Source: Streptosporangiaceae bacterium
Lineage (GTDB): Bacteria; Actinomycetota; Actinomycetes; Streptosporangiales; Streptosporangiaceae
Assembly (NCBI GenBank): GCA_025964695.1
Contig: JAOPYK010000240.1
Span: forward strand, 1-35,651
Length of the DNA stretch: 35,651 bases
Direction of reading: 5' to 3'
The position numbers and the translations under genes were made by a program. The stretch's first letter is position 1, and every line of letters starts with the position of its first letter. Positions 22,540 to 30,241 of the stretch are shown piece after piece. The notes below the pieces were generated by a model. The model did not search any database and was not told where the DNA came from. It saw only the letters and a program-made list of their open reading frames with translations.

Positions 22540-22871
22540 CGGCGGGCGTGGGCCAGGGCGCGCGGCAGGCGGCGCAGGTCTTCGCCCATCAGGGCCACTT
22601 CGGCGGTCTCGATGGCCACATCGGCGCCCATGGCCCCCAGGGCGATGCCGACGTCGGCGGTGGCCAGGGCGGGGGCGTCGTTGACGCCGTCGCCGACCAT
22701 CGCGGTCGGCCGGGTGGCGCGCATACGCGCGACGATGGCCGACCTGTCCTCGGGGCGCAGGTCGGCCTGGACCTGCGTGATACCGGCCTGGGCGGCCAAG
22801 GCGGATGCGGTGCGGGCGTTGTCGCCGGTGAGCGTCGCCACGGCGTAGCCGTCGTCGACGGTGGCAGGGGC
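22540..22871 (-). pseudogene. Heavy-metal P-type ATPase remnant (P-domain end)
   Basis: The minus strand reads TVDDGYAVATLTGDNARTAS, then QAGITQVQADLRPEDRSAIV, then AMVGDGVNDAPALATADVGI and ALGAMGADVAIETAEVALMG. These are the LTGDN hinge and GDGVNDAPAL P-domain motifs of P1B-type ATPases. The phosphorylation motif DKTGT, actuator and membrane helices before it are absent, and the final two helices are missing after LAHAR. It starts directly at the stop codon of the ZIP gene, so deletion joined them. From 22084 to 22539 no intact gene is visible. Confidence 0.8.
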
Positions 22872-24074
22872 TCAGGGGGCGGAGGCTTGGCGTAGTTGGC
22901 GTAGTTGGCGTTGGCTGAGATCGCTGACACGCAGGTCGGCGCTGATCCGGGTGGTCGCGATCAGCTGGGTGGCTCTGGCCCGGTCGGGTGCGGGCAGGGC
23001 GTTCAGCAGGCGCACCACCCGGATGCGCTGGGTGTCGGCGTTGCCGGGCTTGAGTACCTTGGCCAGGCTCAACCGGCCTGACCGTACCGCCCCGAGAATC
23101 TGGGCCTCGGTGTTGCCGGGCCGAGGGTGCGCCGCGTTGTCGGCGCTCTGCTGGAGCGGTTGCTGATTCTGCTGCTGGGTGGCGGGAGCCGACAGCGGGC
23201 GTCGGTCGGGGCCGGAGGTGATGGCGGCCCGGGTCTGCGGCTGCGGCGCGGTTTGCCTCTGGGTGGCGCGGGCCGTGGTCAGGAGCGTGCCGAGAATGAG
23301 GGCGGCGACGAGGGCGATGGCCAGATGCCGTCTGCGCAGCCCCCCTTCCTGTTGGCCGGCGGCGAGTTTCAGGCCGACCACCGCGACGCGCGCCAGCACG
23401 CCGGCCACCGTGCCGAGAAGCAGGGGGATGACGCGCTCGGGCAGGGGACTGATCGTGGCGGCCAGGACGCCGACCGCGGGGCTGACGCACGAGACGAGCA
23501 GCCAGGGGGCCAGGCGTTGCTTGGCCATGTCCAGCAGCGCGGCCAGTGCCAGTCCTTCGCTGGCCGAGTGCACCATCAGCGCGAGGATGACCACGGCGGA
23601 GCCGGTCAAGGCCAGGGTGGCGCCCTCGATGGCCCGGTGTGTGGTGAGGGCGGCCGCGGTTCCCATCCCGCCGAACATCGCGGCGTTGACCGCCCGTTTG
23701 AGGCGGCGGTGCCGGCCGGGGGCGTGCCGGGCGGCCTGTTTGCCGGAGTCCGACGGGCAGGCGCAGCCCTTGCGGGTGAAGTAGGTGATGACCAGGAAGC
23801 CGGTCGCGGCGGCGATCGCGACCCACCATAGGGGGACGCCGTCCTCGACCGCGTCCTGCCATGCGTCGGGAAGCAGGTCGGTCAGGGCGATCACCATCAT
23901 CAGGGCGGAGGCGATCGCGAGCCAGACCACCATGCGTCCGGAGTTGCGGCGGGCCAGCCACGCTCCGGCCAGGGTCGACACCGAGACCAGTGCCACCGCG
24001 ATCCACGCCTCCGCACCGGGGGTCCGCCCCTGGTCCAGTACGGGCCTCGTGGCCATCCATTGCGCCAGCACCAT
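22872..24074 (-). CDS. ZIP-family metal transporter with mIHF-like C-terminal domain
   Basis: About 400 residues. The first ~250 form a ZIP/GufA-type carrier: helices including MVVWLAIASALMMVIALTDL, the metal motif HRAIEGATLA in helix 4 and HSASEGLALAALL in helix 5 (HxxxEG and HSxSEG). A further hydrophobic segment (LAIALVAALILGTLL) and a Gln/Pro-rich linker follow. The last ~75 residues (SGRLSLAKVLKPGNADTQRI, RVVRLLNALPAPDRARATQL) resemble the DNA-binding C-terminal part of actinobacterial integration host factor, normally LxxVLK...KMRVxxLLExLPGVGKVRA. The GVGK hairpin is changed to APDR. ATG 24074 follows AGGGG. Zn or Fe/Mn uptake is likely; the role of the extra domain is unknown. Confidence 0.78.
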   Translation of the reverse strand: MVLAQWMATRPVLDQGRTPGAEAWIAVALVSVSTLAGAWLARRNSGRMVVWLAIASALMMVIALTDLLPDAWQDAVEDGVPLWWVAIAAATGFLVITYFTRKGCACPSDSGKQAARHAPGRHRRLKRAVNAAMFGGMGTAAALTTHRAIEGATLALTGSAVVILALMVHSASEGLALAALLDMAKQRLAPWLLVSCVSPAVGVLAATISPLPERVIPLLLGTVAGVLARVAVVGLKLAAGQQEGGLRRRHLAIALVAALILGTLLTTARATQRQTAPQPQTRAAITSGPDRRPLSAPATQQQNQQPLQQSADNAAHPRPGNTEAQILGAVRSGRLSLAKVLKPGNADTQRIRVVRLLNALPAPDRARATQLIATTRISADLRVSDLSQRQLRQLRQASAP

Positions 24075-24244
24075 TGTCGGCACCCCTTTTCTTGTTCTTT
24101 TATCTATGCGCGACCATCGGGCATGGCCGCACCGGCACCTGTGTTAGGCGGCCTTTGCTCGATACGGGTATGCGGTTCGGGGCGGGGCCGAGGCCCGCAG
24201 GGTTCGCCGTGTCAGGTCGGCGGGTGGGATCTGCCGGGCACGGT

Positions 24245-24967
24245 TTAGCGTTCATCGGCGCGGCGATCGGTCTGTCCGGGTGGTGGTGTGCGCCCGTTGG
24301 AGGCCTCCGGCGTGGGTTGCGCGGGTGCCGGTGGCGGATTGTTCGGATGCGGGCTTGCCGCCGTGGACTCCGCCGCGCCCGGCTGGGGTTGCAGGGGGGG
24401 CGGCAGCGCGCCGTCGCGGGCGTCCAGTTCGCCCAGCAGGACCTGCAGCTGATGGGCCTGGGCTTCCAGGCTGTCCCTCATCTGTGTGCCATGATCGAGG
24501 GCTTGTTGCACCACGGCTTCGGCGTGTTCGCGGGCACGCGCCACGATGGTGGCGGCCTCCTCCTGGGCGGCCGTGATCGCTTGATCGGCCGCCTGCTGGG
24601 CGAGCGCGACGATGCGGGCGACGTCCCCGCCCGGCTGTGCGACGTGCGCAGCCGCTCGTTGGGCGGCTCGTTCGACCGCTCGTTCGGCCAGAGTCAGCTG
24701 GGTGCGCAGGTCCTGGTTGTCGGCCAGCACTGCGCCCAGGGTGCTCTCCACCCGGTCCAGGAAGGTGTCGACCGCGCCCATCTCATAGCCCTCGCGGAGG
24801 CGGACCGTGCTGAAGACCTGGTTGCGCACCTCGGCTGGGCTCAGCCATCCGCCGCTCCACCGATGCGAGCCGGGCCGCACCGCGTAGGCCGTTTCGGATG
24901 TTACCTCGGCCATGCTGTGAGAACCGTGGTCGTGCCCTTCGTGTCCGTCATACACGGCTTCTTTCAC
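24245..24967 (-). CDS. DivIVA-domain coiled-coil protein with His-rich N terminus
   Basis: A 240-residue protein. After a short leader DGHEGHDHGSHSM, the DivIVA N-terminal domain appears: WLSPAEVRNQVFSTVRLREG and YEMGAVDTFLDRVESTLGAV, followed by a long coiled coil (residues ~80-185, Ala/Glu/Gln-rich) and a Pro-rich tail of about 50. DivIVA/Wag31 proteins bind curved membrane at poles and septa through this N-terminal domain. Placing five histidines before it is unusual and could bind metal. GTG 24967 has AAGGG nearby; an internal ATG after HSM would remove the His cluster. It lies 170 nt upstream of the ZIP gene on the same strand, perhaps one transcript. The gap 24968-25360 has no supported gene. 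Confidence 0.75.
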   Translation of the reverse strand: MKEAVYDGHEGHDHGSHSMAEVTSETAYAVRPGSHRWSGGWLSPAEVRNQVFSTVRLREGYEMGAVDTFLDRVESTLGAVLADNQDLRTQLTLAERAVERAAQRAAAHVAQPGGDVARIVALAQQAADQAITAAQEEAATIVARAREHAEAVVQQALDHGTQMRDSLEAQAHQLQVLLGELDARDGALPPPLQPQPGAAESTAASPHPNNPPPAPAQPTPEASNGRTPPPGQTDRRADER

Positions 24968-25360
24968 CGACCCTTCGTGTCGTTGCCCGGGGATATGTCG
25001 GGCTTGGGTAGTGCCGTATGTCGCTGTCGGGGGCGAATGCGGGTCTGACTACGGCCAGGAGGTCCAGGGCGCATCAATCGGTAAAGCCGATTCCCGGATA
25101 CAACGCCCCAGGGGAAGGGTGGCGGCCGGCGGGAGGCGCCGACCGGCGCGCCATCACTCCTCGACCGGCCTCCTCCTAGGCCCCCTGGCCGCCGGTGCTC
25201 ACCGGCCGTCTCGCAGTCCCGGTCGTCGCCGATGGTGGCCCAGAGTGCGCCAGCACCTTGTCGGCGTCCTGGCGAACGGGCTGAAGTCGAAGAGCGCGTT
25301 CATTGGCTCCTTCGACGCGGTGCCGGTGCCCCGGGCTGGCCACTCCGGCGCGGCGTTGCG

Positions 25361-26215
25361 TCAGCTGCAGCCTTCCGGGGCCGGCGGGGTGGCGTCGAAG
25401 GTGAGGCCGGTCGTGCCGAACCATTTGTTCCAGAGCTGCTTGGTGGTGCCGTCGGAGTACATGGCGGCGATGGCCTTGTTGACGGCTTCGCAGCCCTTGA
25501 GGTCGCCCTTCTTGAGCCCGACGCCGTACCTCTCATCAGTCAAGGGTGCGTTGTCGATCTTGAAGACGCCGGGTTCGCGTGCGGAGAAGCCGGCGAGAAT
25601 CGTGGCGTCGGTGGAGATGGCATCGACCGAGTTGCCTTTGAGCTTGGTGACGCAGTCCTGGTATCCCGCGGCGGGGATGAGTCGCGCGGGCACCTTGATG
25701 TTCAGCTGGTTGGAGCCTTCGGTGACGTTCTTCCAGGAGTTGGAGCCGGCCACCTGGCAGAGCCTCTTCTTTCTCTTCTTGAGGTCGGTGACGGTCTTGA
25801 TGGATGTGTCGTCTGCCCGGGTCATGATGTCCTGGTGGGTGACGATGTACGGCCCGCCGAAGGTCACCTTCGGCTTGCGTGCCGCGGTGATCGAATAGGT
25901 CGCCACCACCAGGTCGACGGTGCCGTTCTGGAGGAACGTCTCGCGGTTCGCGGGCCGTGCCTGTTTTAACTCGATGTTCTTCTCGTCGGTGACGCCCAGC
26001 TTCTTGGCGATGTATTTCGCGACGTCGACGTCGAAGCCCTGGGCGCCGCTTGCGGTCTTCTCGCCCAGTCCCGGCTGGTCGTAGCTGACGCCGATGACGA
26101 GTTTCTTGTCGTTTTTGGCTTTGTCGACGATGGAGGAGTTGGCGCTACATCCCGAGACGGCCATGGAGCCCGTCGCCAGCGCGGCCAGTACGACCCCGTA
26201 TCGGCTGACGTTCAT
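25361..26215 (-). CDS. Glutamate-type ABC transporter substrate-binding lipoprotein
   Basis: A 284-residue SBP of the polar amino-acid family (SBP_bac_3). A lipobox VSGCSAN follows the signal helix. Mature motifs are KKLVIGVSYDQPGLGEK, GFDVDVAKYIAKKLG and VDLVVATYSITAARKPKVTF, then GPYIVTHQD and a C-terminal KLKGNSVDAISTD. It resembles GluB-type glutamate-binding proteins of gram-positive ABC importers. ATG 26215 has GAGGT 8 nt upstream. Its partner permeases (GluC, GluD) are absent downstream, and only a scrap of the ATPase precedes it, so it is an orphan or serves permeases elsewhere. Confidence 0.87.
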   Translation of the reverse strand: MNVSRYGVVLAALATGSMAVSGCSANSSIVDKAKNDKKLVIGVSYDQPGLGEKTASGAQGFDVDVAKYIAKKLGVTDEKNIELKQARPANRETFLQNGTVDLVVATYSITAARKPKVTFGGPYIVTHQDIMTRADDTSIKTVTDLKKRKKRLCQVAGSNSWKNVTEGSNQLNIKVPARLIPAAGYQDCVTKLKGNSVDAISTDATILAGFSAREPGVFKIDNAPLTDERYGVGLKKGDLKGCEAVNKAIAAMYSDGTTKQLWNKWFGTTGLTFDATPPAPEGCS

Positions 26216-26241
26216 GGTGGTTACCTCGACTTTCCTATGGA

Positions 26242-26310
26242 TCAGCGAGTGAGGATCTTGAAGAGGACATTCTTGGCGCGATGGGTGCGCGGGTTGGTGA
26301 AGAACTCTTC
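26242..26310 (-). pseudogene. C-terminal scrap of the glutamate ABC ATPase (GluA-like)
   Basis: The minus strand just upstream of the binding protein ends in EEFFTNPRTHRAKNVLFKIL followed by TR and TGA at 26244-26242. This is the very end of amino-acid ABC ATPases (EEFFxNPRxDRAKDFLSKIL). Upstream of it the sequence becomes Pro/Gly-rich and unrelated, with no Walker or signature motifs. The normal gluA-gluB order is thus preserved but gluA is deleted except its last 22 codons. Confidence 0.75.
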
Positions 26311-26495
26311 CGGCCCCGTCGTGGTCGTCGCAGGGGGCTGGCCGCCGGCGGGGACGCCGCCTGAGCGGTCGGAGCCCGTGGCCCCGGTGAGGTGCCTGGG
26401 CGGCACCGGCCGCAGGAGCGCACCGGCGGCCGAGGAGGGGACCACCCGCCGGAGGGGGCGCGGCCCTGCCAGCGGTCATGCCGTGAAGCTGCCTG

Positions 26496-27059
26496 CTACC
26501 GGGATGCCCGGCGCAGGTAGTAGGTCGCGGCCCAGCCGGTCTTTCCGTTGGAGGCCCTCACCTTCGTCCAGCCCCGGTGCGACCGGCAGGCCCCGGCGAA
26601 CCGCCCGTCGGCCACCCGCAGCGAGCCGATCGTCCGGTAGCCGACCCCTGGCCCGGAGCGGACGTGCAGGAGGCTGATGGCCCGCACGTGCGAGACCCGG
26701 TAGGTGGAACCGAGCGCTGCGCGTTTGGTGCCGCGCACCCTGCGCAGGTCCGTGGCCGGGACCCAGCCGGTCGTGCCGTTGGACGCCTTGACCTTGGTCC
26801 AGCCGTTGGCCGGCCGGCAGTCCCCGGTGAACCCCCCATCGGCCACACCGAGCCGGCCGACCGGCTGGTACCCGGTCCCCGGCCCGGAACGAACGTCCAG
26901 GTAGCCGCCGGGCCGCGCCGGCGGCACCCGGTAGGCGCATCCCACAGCGGGGCGGCCGGTCGTGCCGGCCGCCTGGGCCGGGGCGCCGCCGCCCATGAAC
27001 ACGCCACCGGCGGCCGCGCACACGGTCAGCGGGACCGCGATGCATTTCTTGATCGTCAC
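26496..27059 (-). CDS. Secreted protein with two bacterial SH3 repeats
   Basis: A 187-residue protein with a signal peptide (KKCIAVPLTVCAAAGGVFMG...APAQA). The mature chain is two SH3b repeats of about 70 residues: YLDVRSGPGTGYQPVGRL ... GWTKVKASNGTTGWVPATDL and LLHVRSGPGVGYRTIGSL ... GWTKVRASNGKTGWAATYYL. The LxVRSGPG and GWxxV motifs are the SH3_3 signature, which commonly binds cell-wall peptides. No catalytic domain is attached. GTG 27059 has GGAG 5 nt upstream. It is divergent from the second ArsR-CDF cassette, sharing an AT-rich 233-bp intergenic region. Confidence 0.88.
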   Translation of the reverse strand: MTIKKCIAVPLTVCAAAGGVFMGGGAPAQAAGTTGRPAVGCAYRVPPARPGGYLDVRSGPGTGYQPVGRLGVADGGFTGDCRPANGWTKVKASNGTTGWVPATDLRRVRGTKRAALGSTYRVSHVRAISLLHVRSGPGVGYRTIGSLRVADGRFAGACRSHRGWTKVRASNGKTGWAATYYLRRASR

Positions 27060-27292
27060 GGTGTCTCCCTTCGGTCTGCATCGTGTCCGCCGGCGCGTCG
27101 CCGGCGAGACCGGCCGAGCCTCACGCCCGACCCAATGCTTTACACAAAGTAGTTAGCCGTTTACTGAACGTTTAAACATCAGGTCAACTGTTCAGATATT
27201 CAGAGACCAGAACATGGTCGAGGCGGGCGGGGCAACCGGCGGCCCCGGGGCACAGCACCTTTCGCAACGCGATGCTCGAAGGAGCGGATCAG
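27060..27292. promoter_or_regulatory. AT-rich divergent promoter region before the second ArsR-CDF cassette
   Basis: The segment 27136-27215 is much richer in A and T than its surroundings. It holds CTGAAC (27164-27169) inverted as GTTCAG (27190-27195), and a palindromic GTTTAAAC (27170-27177) between them. ArsR/SmtB repressors commonly use TGAA/TTCA-type dyads, so this is a candidate operator, but half-site spacing is not the family standard. Confidence 0.4.
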
Positions 27293-27706
27293 ATGAGTGA
27301 TCGTTCAGGCGTGATCGTCTCGAGGCCGGGACAGGTGCGCCACCGGCTCGACGCCGGGTGGGTGGCGGCGGTCGGCCGGCGTCCGCCCTCCGAGCAGGTG
27401 GTGCAGGATCTCGCGGTGATGTTCGGCGTGCTGGCCGACCCCGGGCGGCTGCGGCTGCTGGCGGCGATGCTGCACAGCGAGGAGATGCGCGTCGGCGACG
27501 TGGCCGCGGTGACCGGCCAGAGCGTGTCCGCGGCCTCGCACGCGCTGCGCGTGTTGCGCATGCACCGGGTGGTGAAGGTCCGCCGGGCGGGGAGAACAGT
27601 CTGCTACAGACTCGCCGACACCCGCGTGCGGACGCTGTTCGACCTGGCCATCGAACACATCGGACCTGGCGACGACGCTGACGGCGGGGAGCACCACGAT
27701 GCGTGA
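27293..27706 (+). CDS. ArsR-family regulator with degraded metal sites (copy 2)
   Basis: A 137-residue winged-helix protein paralogous to the one at 20591: GVLADPGRLRLLAAMLHSEE, MRVGDVAAVTGQSVSAASHA and LRVLRMHRVVKVRRAGRTVC. The Cys pair before the HTH is replaced (M-R-V instead of C-V-C), and the alpha5 ligands D-x-H...HxxH are now D109-x-R111...H122-x-x-P125. Only two of the SmtB-type ligands remain. It therefore either senses by another site, such as His/Glu in the C terminus (GGEHHDA), or binds constitutively. ATG 27293 has GAAGGAG 8 nt upstream, and the frame overlaps the following CDF gene by 8 nt. Confidence 0.87.
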   Translation: MSDRSGVIVSRPGQVRHRLDAGWVAAVGRRPPSEQVVQDLAVMFGVLADPGRLRLLAAMLHSEEMRVGDVAAVTGQSVSAASHALRVLRMHRVVKVRRAGRTVCYRLADTRVRTLFDLAIEHIGPGDDADGGEHHDA

Positions 27707-28742
27707 CCACAACCACGCCCATGGGCATGGGCACGGTGTGAGCGCCGAGGCCGACCGGCGGTACCTGACCGGCGCGCTCGCGCTGATCGCGGGTTTCATG
27801 GCGGCCGAGGTCGTCATCGGGCTGACCGCTCGCTCGCTCGCGCTCATTTCCGACGCCGGGCACATGCTCACCGACGCCGCCTCGATCGTGCTCGCTCTGG
27901 TGGCGATGCGGCTGGCCGTCCGGCCTACCAAGGGCGGCTACACCTTCGGCTTCAGGCGCGTCGAGATCCTGTCCGCGCAGGCCAACGGCCTGACCCTGCT
28001 GCTGCTGGGCGCTTGGTTCGTCTACGGGGGAGTTCGCCGGCTGATCGAACCCCCGCACGTCCAGGGCCTGTACGTGGTCGTGACCGGCCTGGCCGGGATC
28101 GCCGTCAACCTCGCCGCCACCTGGTTGCTGTCGCGGGCCAACCGGTCCAGCCTCAACGTGCAGGGCGCCTACCAGCACATTTTGACCGACCTGTTCGCCT
28201 TCATCGCGACCACGATCGCAGGTCTGGTCGTCTGGCTCACCGGCTGGGGCCGGGCCGATGCGATCGCCGCCCTGGTGGTCGCGGCACTCATGCTCAAAGC
28301 CGGCTGGGGCCTGGCCTGCGACACCGGCCGCATCTTCCTGCAGACCGCTCCCGCAGGGATGGACCCCGACCAGATCGGCCGCAAGACCGCCGCCCTCGAC
28401 CACGTCGTGCAGGTCCATGACCTGCACATTTGGGAAGTGACCCCCGGCTACACCACGCTGTCGGCGCACATCCTGGTGACACCTGAGGCCGACTGCCATA
28501 CCGTGCGCGCCGCCGCGCAGCAGATGCTCCATACCGACCACGGCATCACCCACACCACCCTGCAGGTCGACCACGCCCCACTCGAACTCCGCACCGTTTA
28601 CCTCACCGAAGCCCACTGCACCGACCCTCATGGCCCCGTCCACCACGGCATCGCCTCCTTCCGCGCGTCGGTTCCGGCGCTCCGCCCTTCGGGACATCAC
28701 CCCTCCTTCAGCGATTGCCACTGGCCCCTCCCGTCTCCCTGA
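27699..28742 (+). CDS. Cation diffusion facilitator (CDF) efflux transporter, copy 2
   Basis: A 347-residue paralogue of the protein at 21019-22083. N-terminal HNHAHGHGHG, helix-2 site SDAGHMLTDAAS and helix-5 site HILTDLFAF keep the HxxxD pairs for Zn-type transport. The cytoplasmic domain has QVHDLHIWEVTPG and THTTLQVDHAP. The C terminus is longer and rich in His and Cys (AHCTDPHGPVHHG, GHHPSFSDCHW), which could add metal binding. It overlaps the second ArsR gene by 8 nt and is closed by a strong hairpin at 28752. The two cassettes may serve different metals or conditions. Confidence 0.92.
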   Translation: MRDHNHAHGHGHGVSAEADRRYLTGALALIAGFMAAEVVIGLTARSLALISDAGHMLTDAASIVLALVAMRLAVRPTKGGYTFGFRRVEILSAQANGLTLLLLGAWFVYGGVRRLIEPPHVQGLYVVVTGLAGIAVNLAATWLLSRANRSSLNVQGAYQHILTDLFAFIATTIAGLVVWLTGWGRADAIAALVVAALMLKAGWGLACDTGRIFLQTAPAGMDPDQIGRKTAALDHVVQVHDLHIWEVTPGYTTLSAHILVTPEADCHTVRAAAQQMLHTDHGITHTTLQVDHAPLELRTVYLTEAHCTDPHGPVHHGIASFRASVPALRPSGHHPSFSDCHWPLPSP

Positions 28743-28751
28743 CCCTGATCG

Positions 28752-28790
28752 GTCCGGGGGAGAGCGGGAGACCGGCCGGCTCCCCCGGAC
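28752..28790 (+). terminator. Strong hairpin after the second CDF gene
   Basis: GTCCGGGGGAG (28752-28762) and CTCCCCCGGAC (28780-28790) form a perfect 11-bp stem with a 17-nt loop that itself contains CCGGCCGG. It begins 9 nt after the CDF stop and is followed by TTC. From 28791 to 29133 I see no certain gene; a GC3-rich minus-strand frame from ATG 29015 (MSTEPNTAA... CPHVH ... CSVHLD) is possible but has no clear end before the hairpin. Confidence 0.78.
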
Positions 28791-29133
28791 TTCAGGACAC
28801 GAGCGGGAACAATCCACGCTCTCGATCTCACAGATGGAGTCCAGGTCGAGGTGGACACTGCACCAATTCAGCCGCCCGGCCCCCACCCGGCGGTGCACGT
28901 GCGGGCAGGTCAGCAGTGGGTGTCGCGGCCGCAGGCCTGGCGCCGGGTGGTTCGCCCGGTAGGCGGCGTCGCGGGCGTGGGTGGTGGCAGCGGCGGTGTT
29001 CGGCTCGGTGGACATGTTCGTCCTGCAAGGCGTGGCCCGGGATCGGGCGGCGGACAAGGGGCCGATGCCGCGACGGGGACAGGCGGCGGGCAGCCCTATC
29101 CGGCAGCCCGGTTCCCGGCCGCGGCGGGCCCTG

Positions 29134-29565
29134 TCAGCAGCGCAGGATCAGGCAGCCGGTCGGATTGCTCTCGGGAACCGCCCACAGCAGCCGGGCGGGC
29201 GGGCCGGCGGCCCCCGGCGAGGCGCAGGACAGCGGGAGAGGCGGCCCGGTCGACGCCGGCACACCGTCACCGCCGGGTCGGTGCTTGACCGCCACCGTCA
29301 CGCAGTCATGCTCGACGTTCGGACCGTCGCCGCCGGCCACGTCCAGGCTGGTGCCGTGCGGCGTCTGCGAGATGTCGGTGGCAGTGGCGTGATGGTGTGC
29401 GAATCCGGCGATCGCCGCCCACACAGCCGTGCTGTCGGCGCCCATGTCGGACGCGTGCGGAGCACACAGCAGCAGGTGCACGGCCGCGATCACCGCCACA
29501 GCCGCTCTGCCCAGCACCCGAATACCCCGGACGCCGGGTGGGACGACAGCCACACCCACCTTCAC
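29134..29565 (-). CDS. Secreted or membrane-bound small His/Cys protein, unknown function
   Basis: About 143 residues. A basic N terminus and one hydrophobic helix (LGRAAVAVIAAVHLLLCAPH) are followed by AAIAGFAHHHATATDISQTP, an acidic middle (GGDGPNVEHDCVTVAVKHRP) and a C-terminal ESNPTGCLILRC. It resembles short exported actinobacterial proteins with a His patch and paired Cys, but I cannot name the family. The start is uncertain: GTG codons at 29565, 29559, 29553 and 29517 are all possible. It is divergent from the ArsR fragment at 29670. His and Cys content plus its place beside metal efflux genes suggests a metal-linked role, by inference only. Confidence 0.55.
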   Translation of the reverse strand: MKVGVAVVPPGVRGIRVLGRAAVAVIAAVHLLLCAPHASDMGADSTAVWAAIAGFAHHHATATDISQTPHGTSLDVAGGDGPNVEHDCVTVAVKHRPGGDGVPASTGPPLPLSCASPGAAGPPARLLWAVPESNPTGCLILRC

Positions 29566-29669
29566 ATCACTAAATGTAAGCTCATGATTACGAAAAGTGC
29601 ATGGGGGGTAGATGGAGCAGACCGTCTCGCTACGGTCATTAAGTGTGAACAAAGAGTTAAAACGGGCAG

Positions 29670-29765
29670 GTGAAGGGCCTGGGAGACTGCGCGGTCCGGG
29701 TCGTGGACCGCGGCCGGATCGCAGTGGTGGTTGCGCCCATCCCCGATCGGGCCACCGTGGCGCCG
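29670..29765 (+). pseudogene. N-terminal fragment of a third ArsR-family regulator
   Basis: From GTG 29670 the frame reads VKGLGDCAVRVVDRGRIAVV and then VAPIPDRATVA. This aligns with IVGLEDCSVRIVDRDRVAVV and SASMPADGDVA at residues 10-40 of the ArsR protein at 20591. The match stops at the point where the HTH core should begin, and unrelated codons follow. It is a broken third copy of the regulator; no CDF remnant follows. The stretch 29766-30241 holds no gene I can support. Confidence 0.68.
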
Positions 29766-30241
29766 AACCGGTTCGGCCTGTCTGGGTTCCGGCGATCGCA
29801 GGCGAGGGTTTGCTTCTTGGGGGGAGGCGAGGCGAGCAACGCTACTTCGAGCTGGGCAATCCTCTCTGAGCCACAGCCGTGCCGCGGTACCCGACGGGAG
29901 CGCATGCCATGAGTCCCGAGGACTGCCTCTATGCCTGCGGCGACGCCGCCTATCGCCGGATTCCGGTCCCTTTCCACCCCGAGGCCCGCGGATGGGCTGG
30001 AGCCACAGGAAGTACAAACGGCTACAAGGATCAAGGAAAGCACACCAGTGCCTGAAGGGGATCACCCTCGGGTATCCCCGCATGTTCGCGCACTGGCAAT
30101 GGGTCACTCGCAGCCGGTGCTCAGGATGACAGGAGCCGTATGGCCGGAGACGGTCACGTACAGATCTATGGGAGCCGGGAGGCGAGAGTCCTCCTCCCGG
30201 CTACCCGACCAAGCCCCGAACCGCTTTAAGCGAGTGGCAAA

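Noticed and set aside
22249-24060. 603-residue open frame on the minus strand
   Set aside because: It is Arg/Pro/Gly-rich, has no domain, and is the shadow of the ZIP-mIHF gene and ATPase remnant in another frame.
27192-29057. 621-residue minus-strand open frame across ArsR and CDF genes
   Set aside because: Antisense of two genes with unmistakable family motifs and crosses a strong terminator hairpin. Only its first part (from ATG 29015) might be coding and cannot be confirmed.
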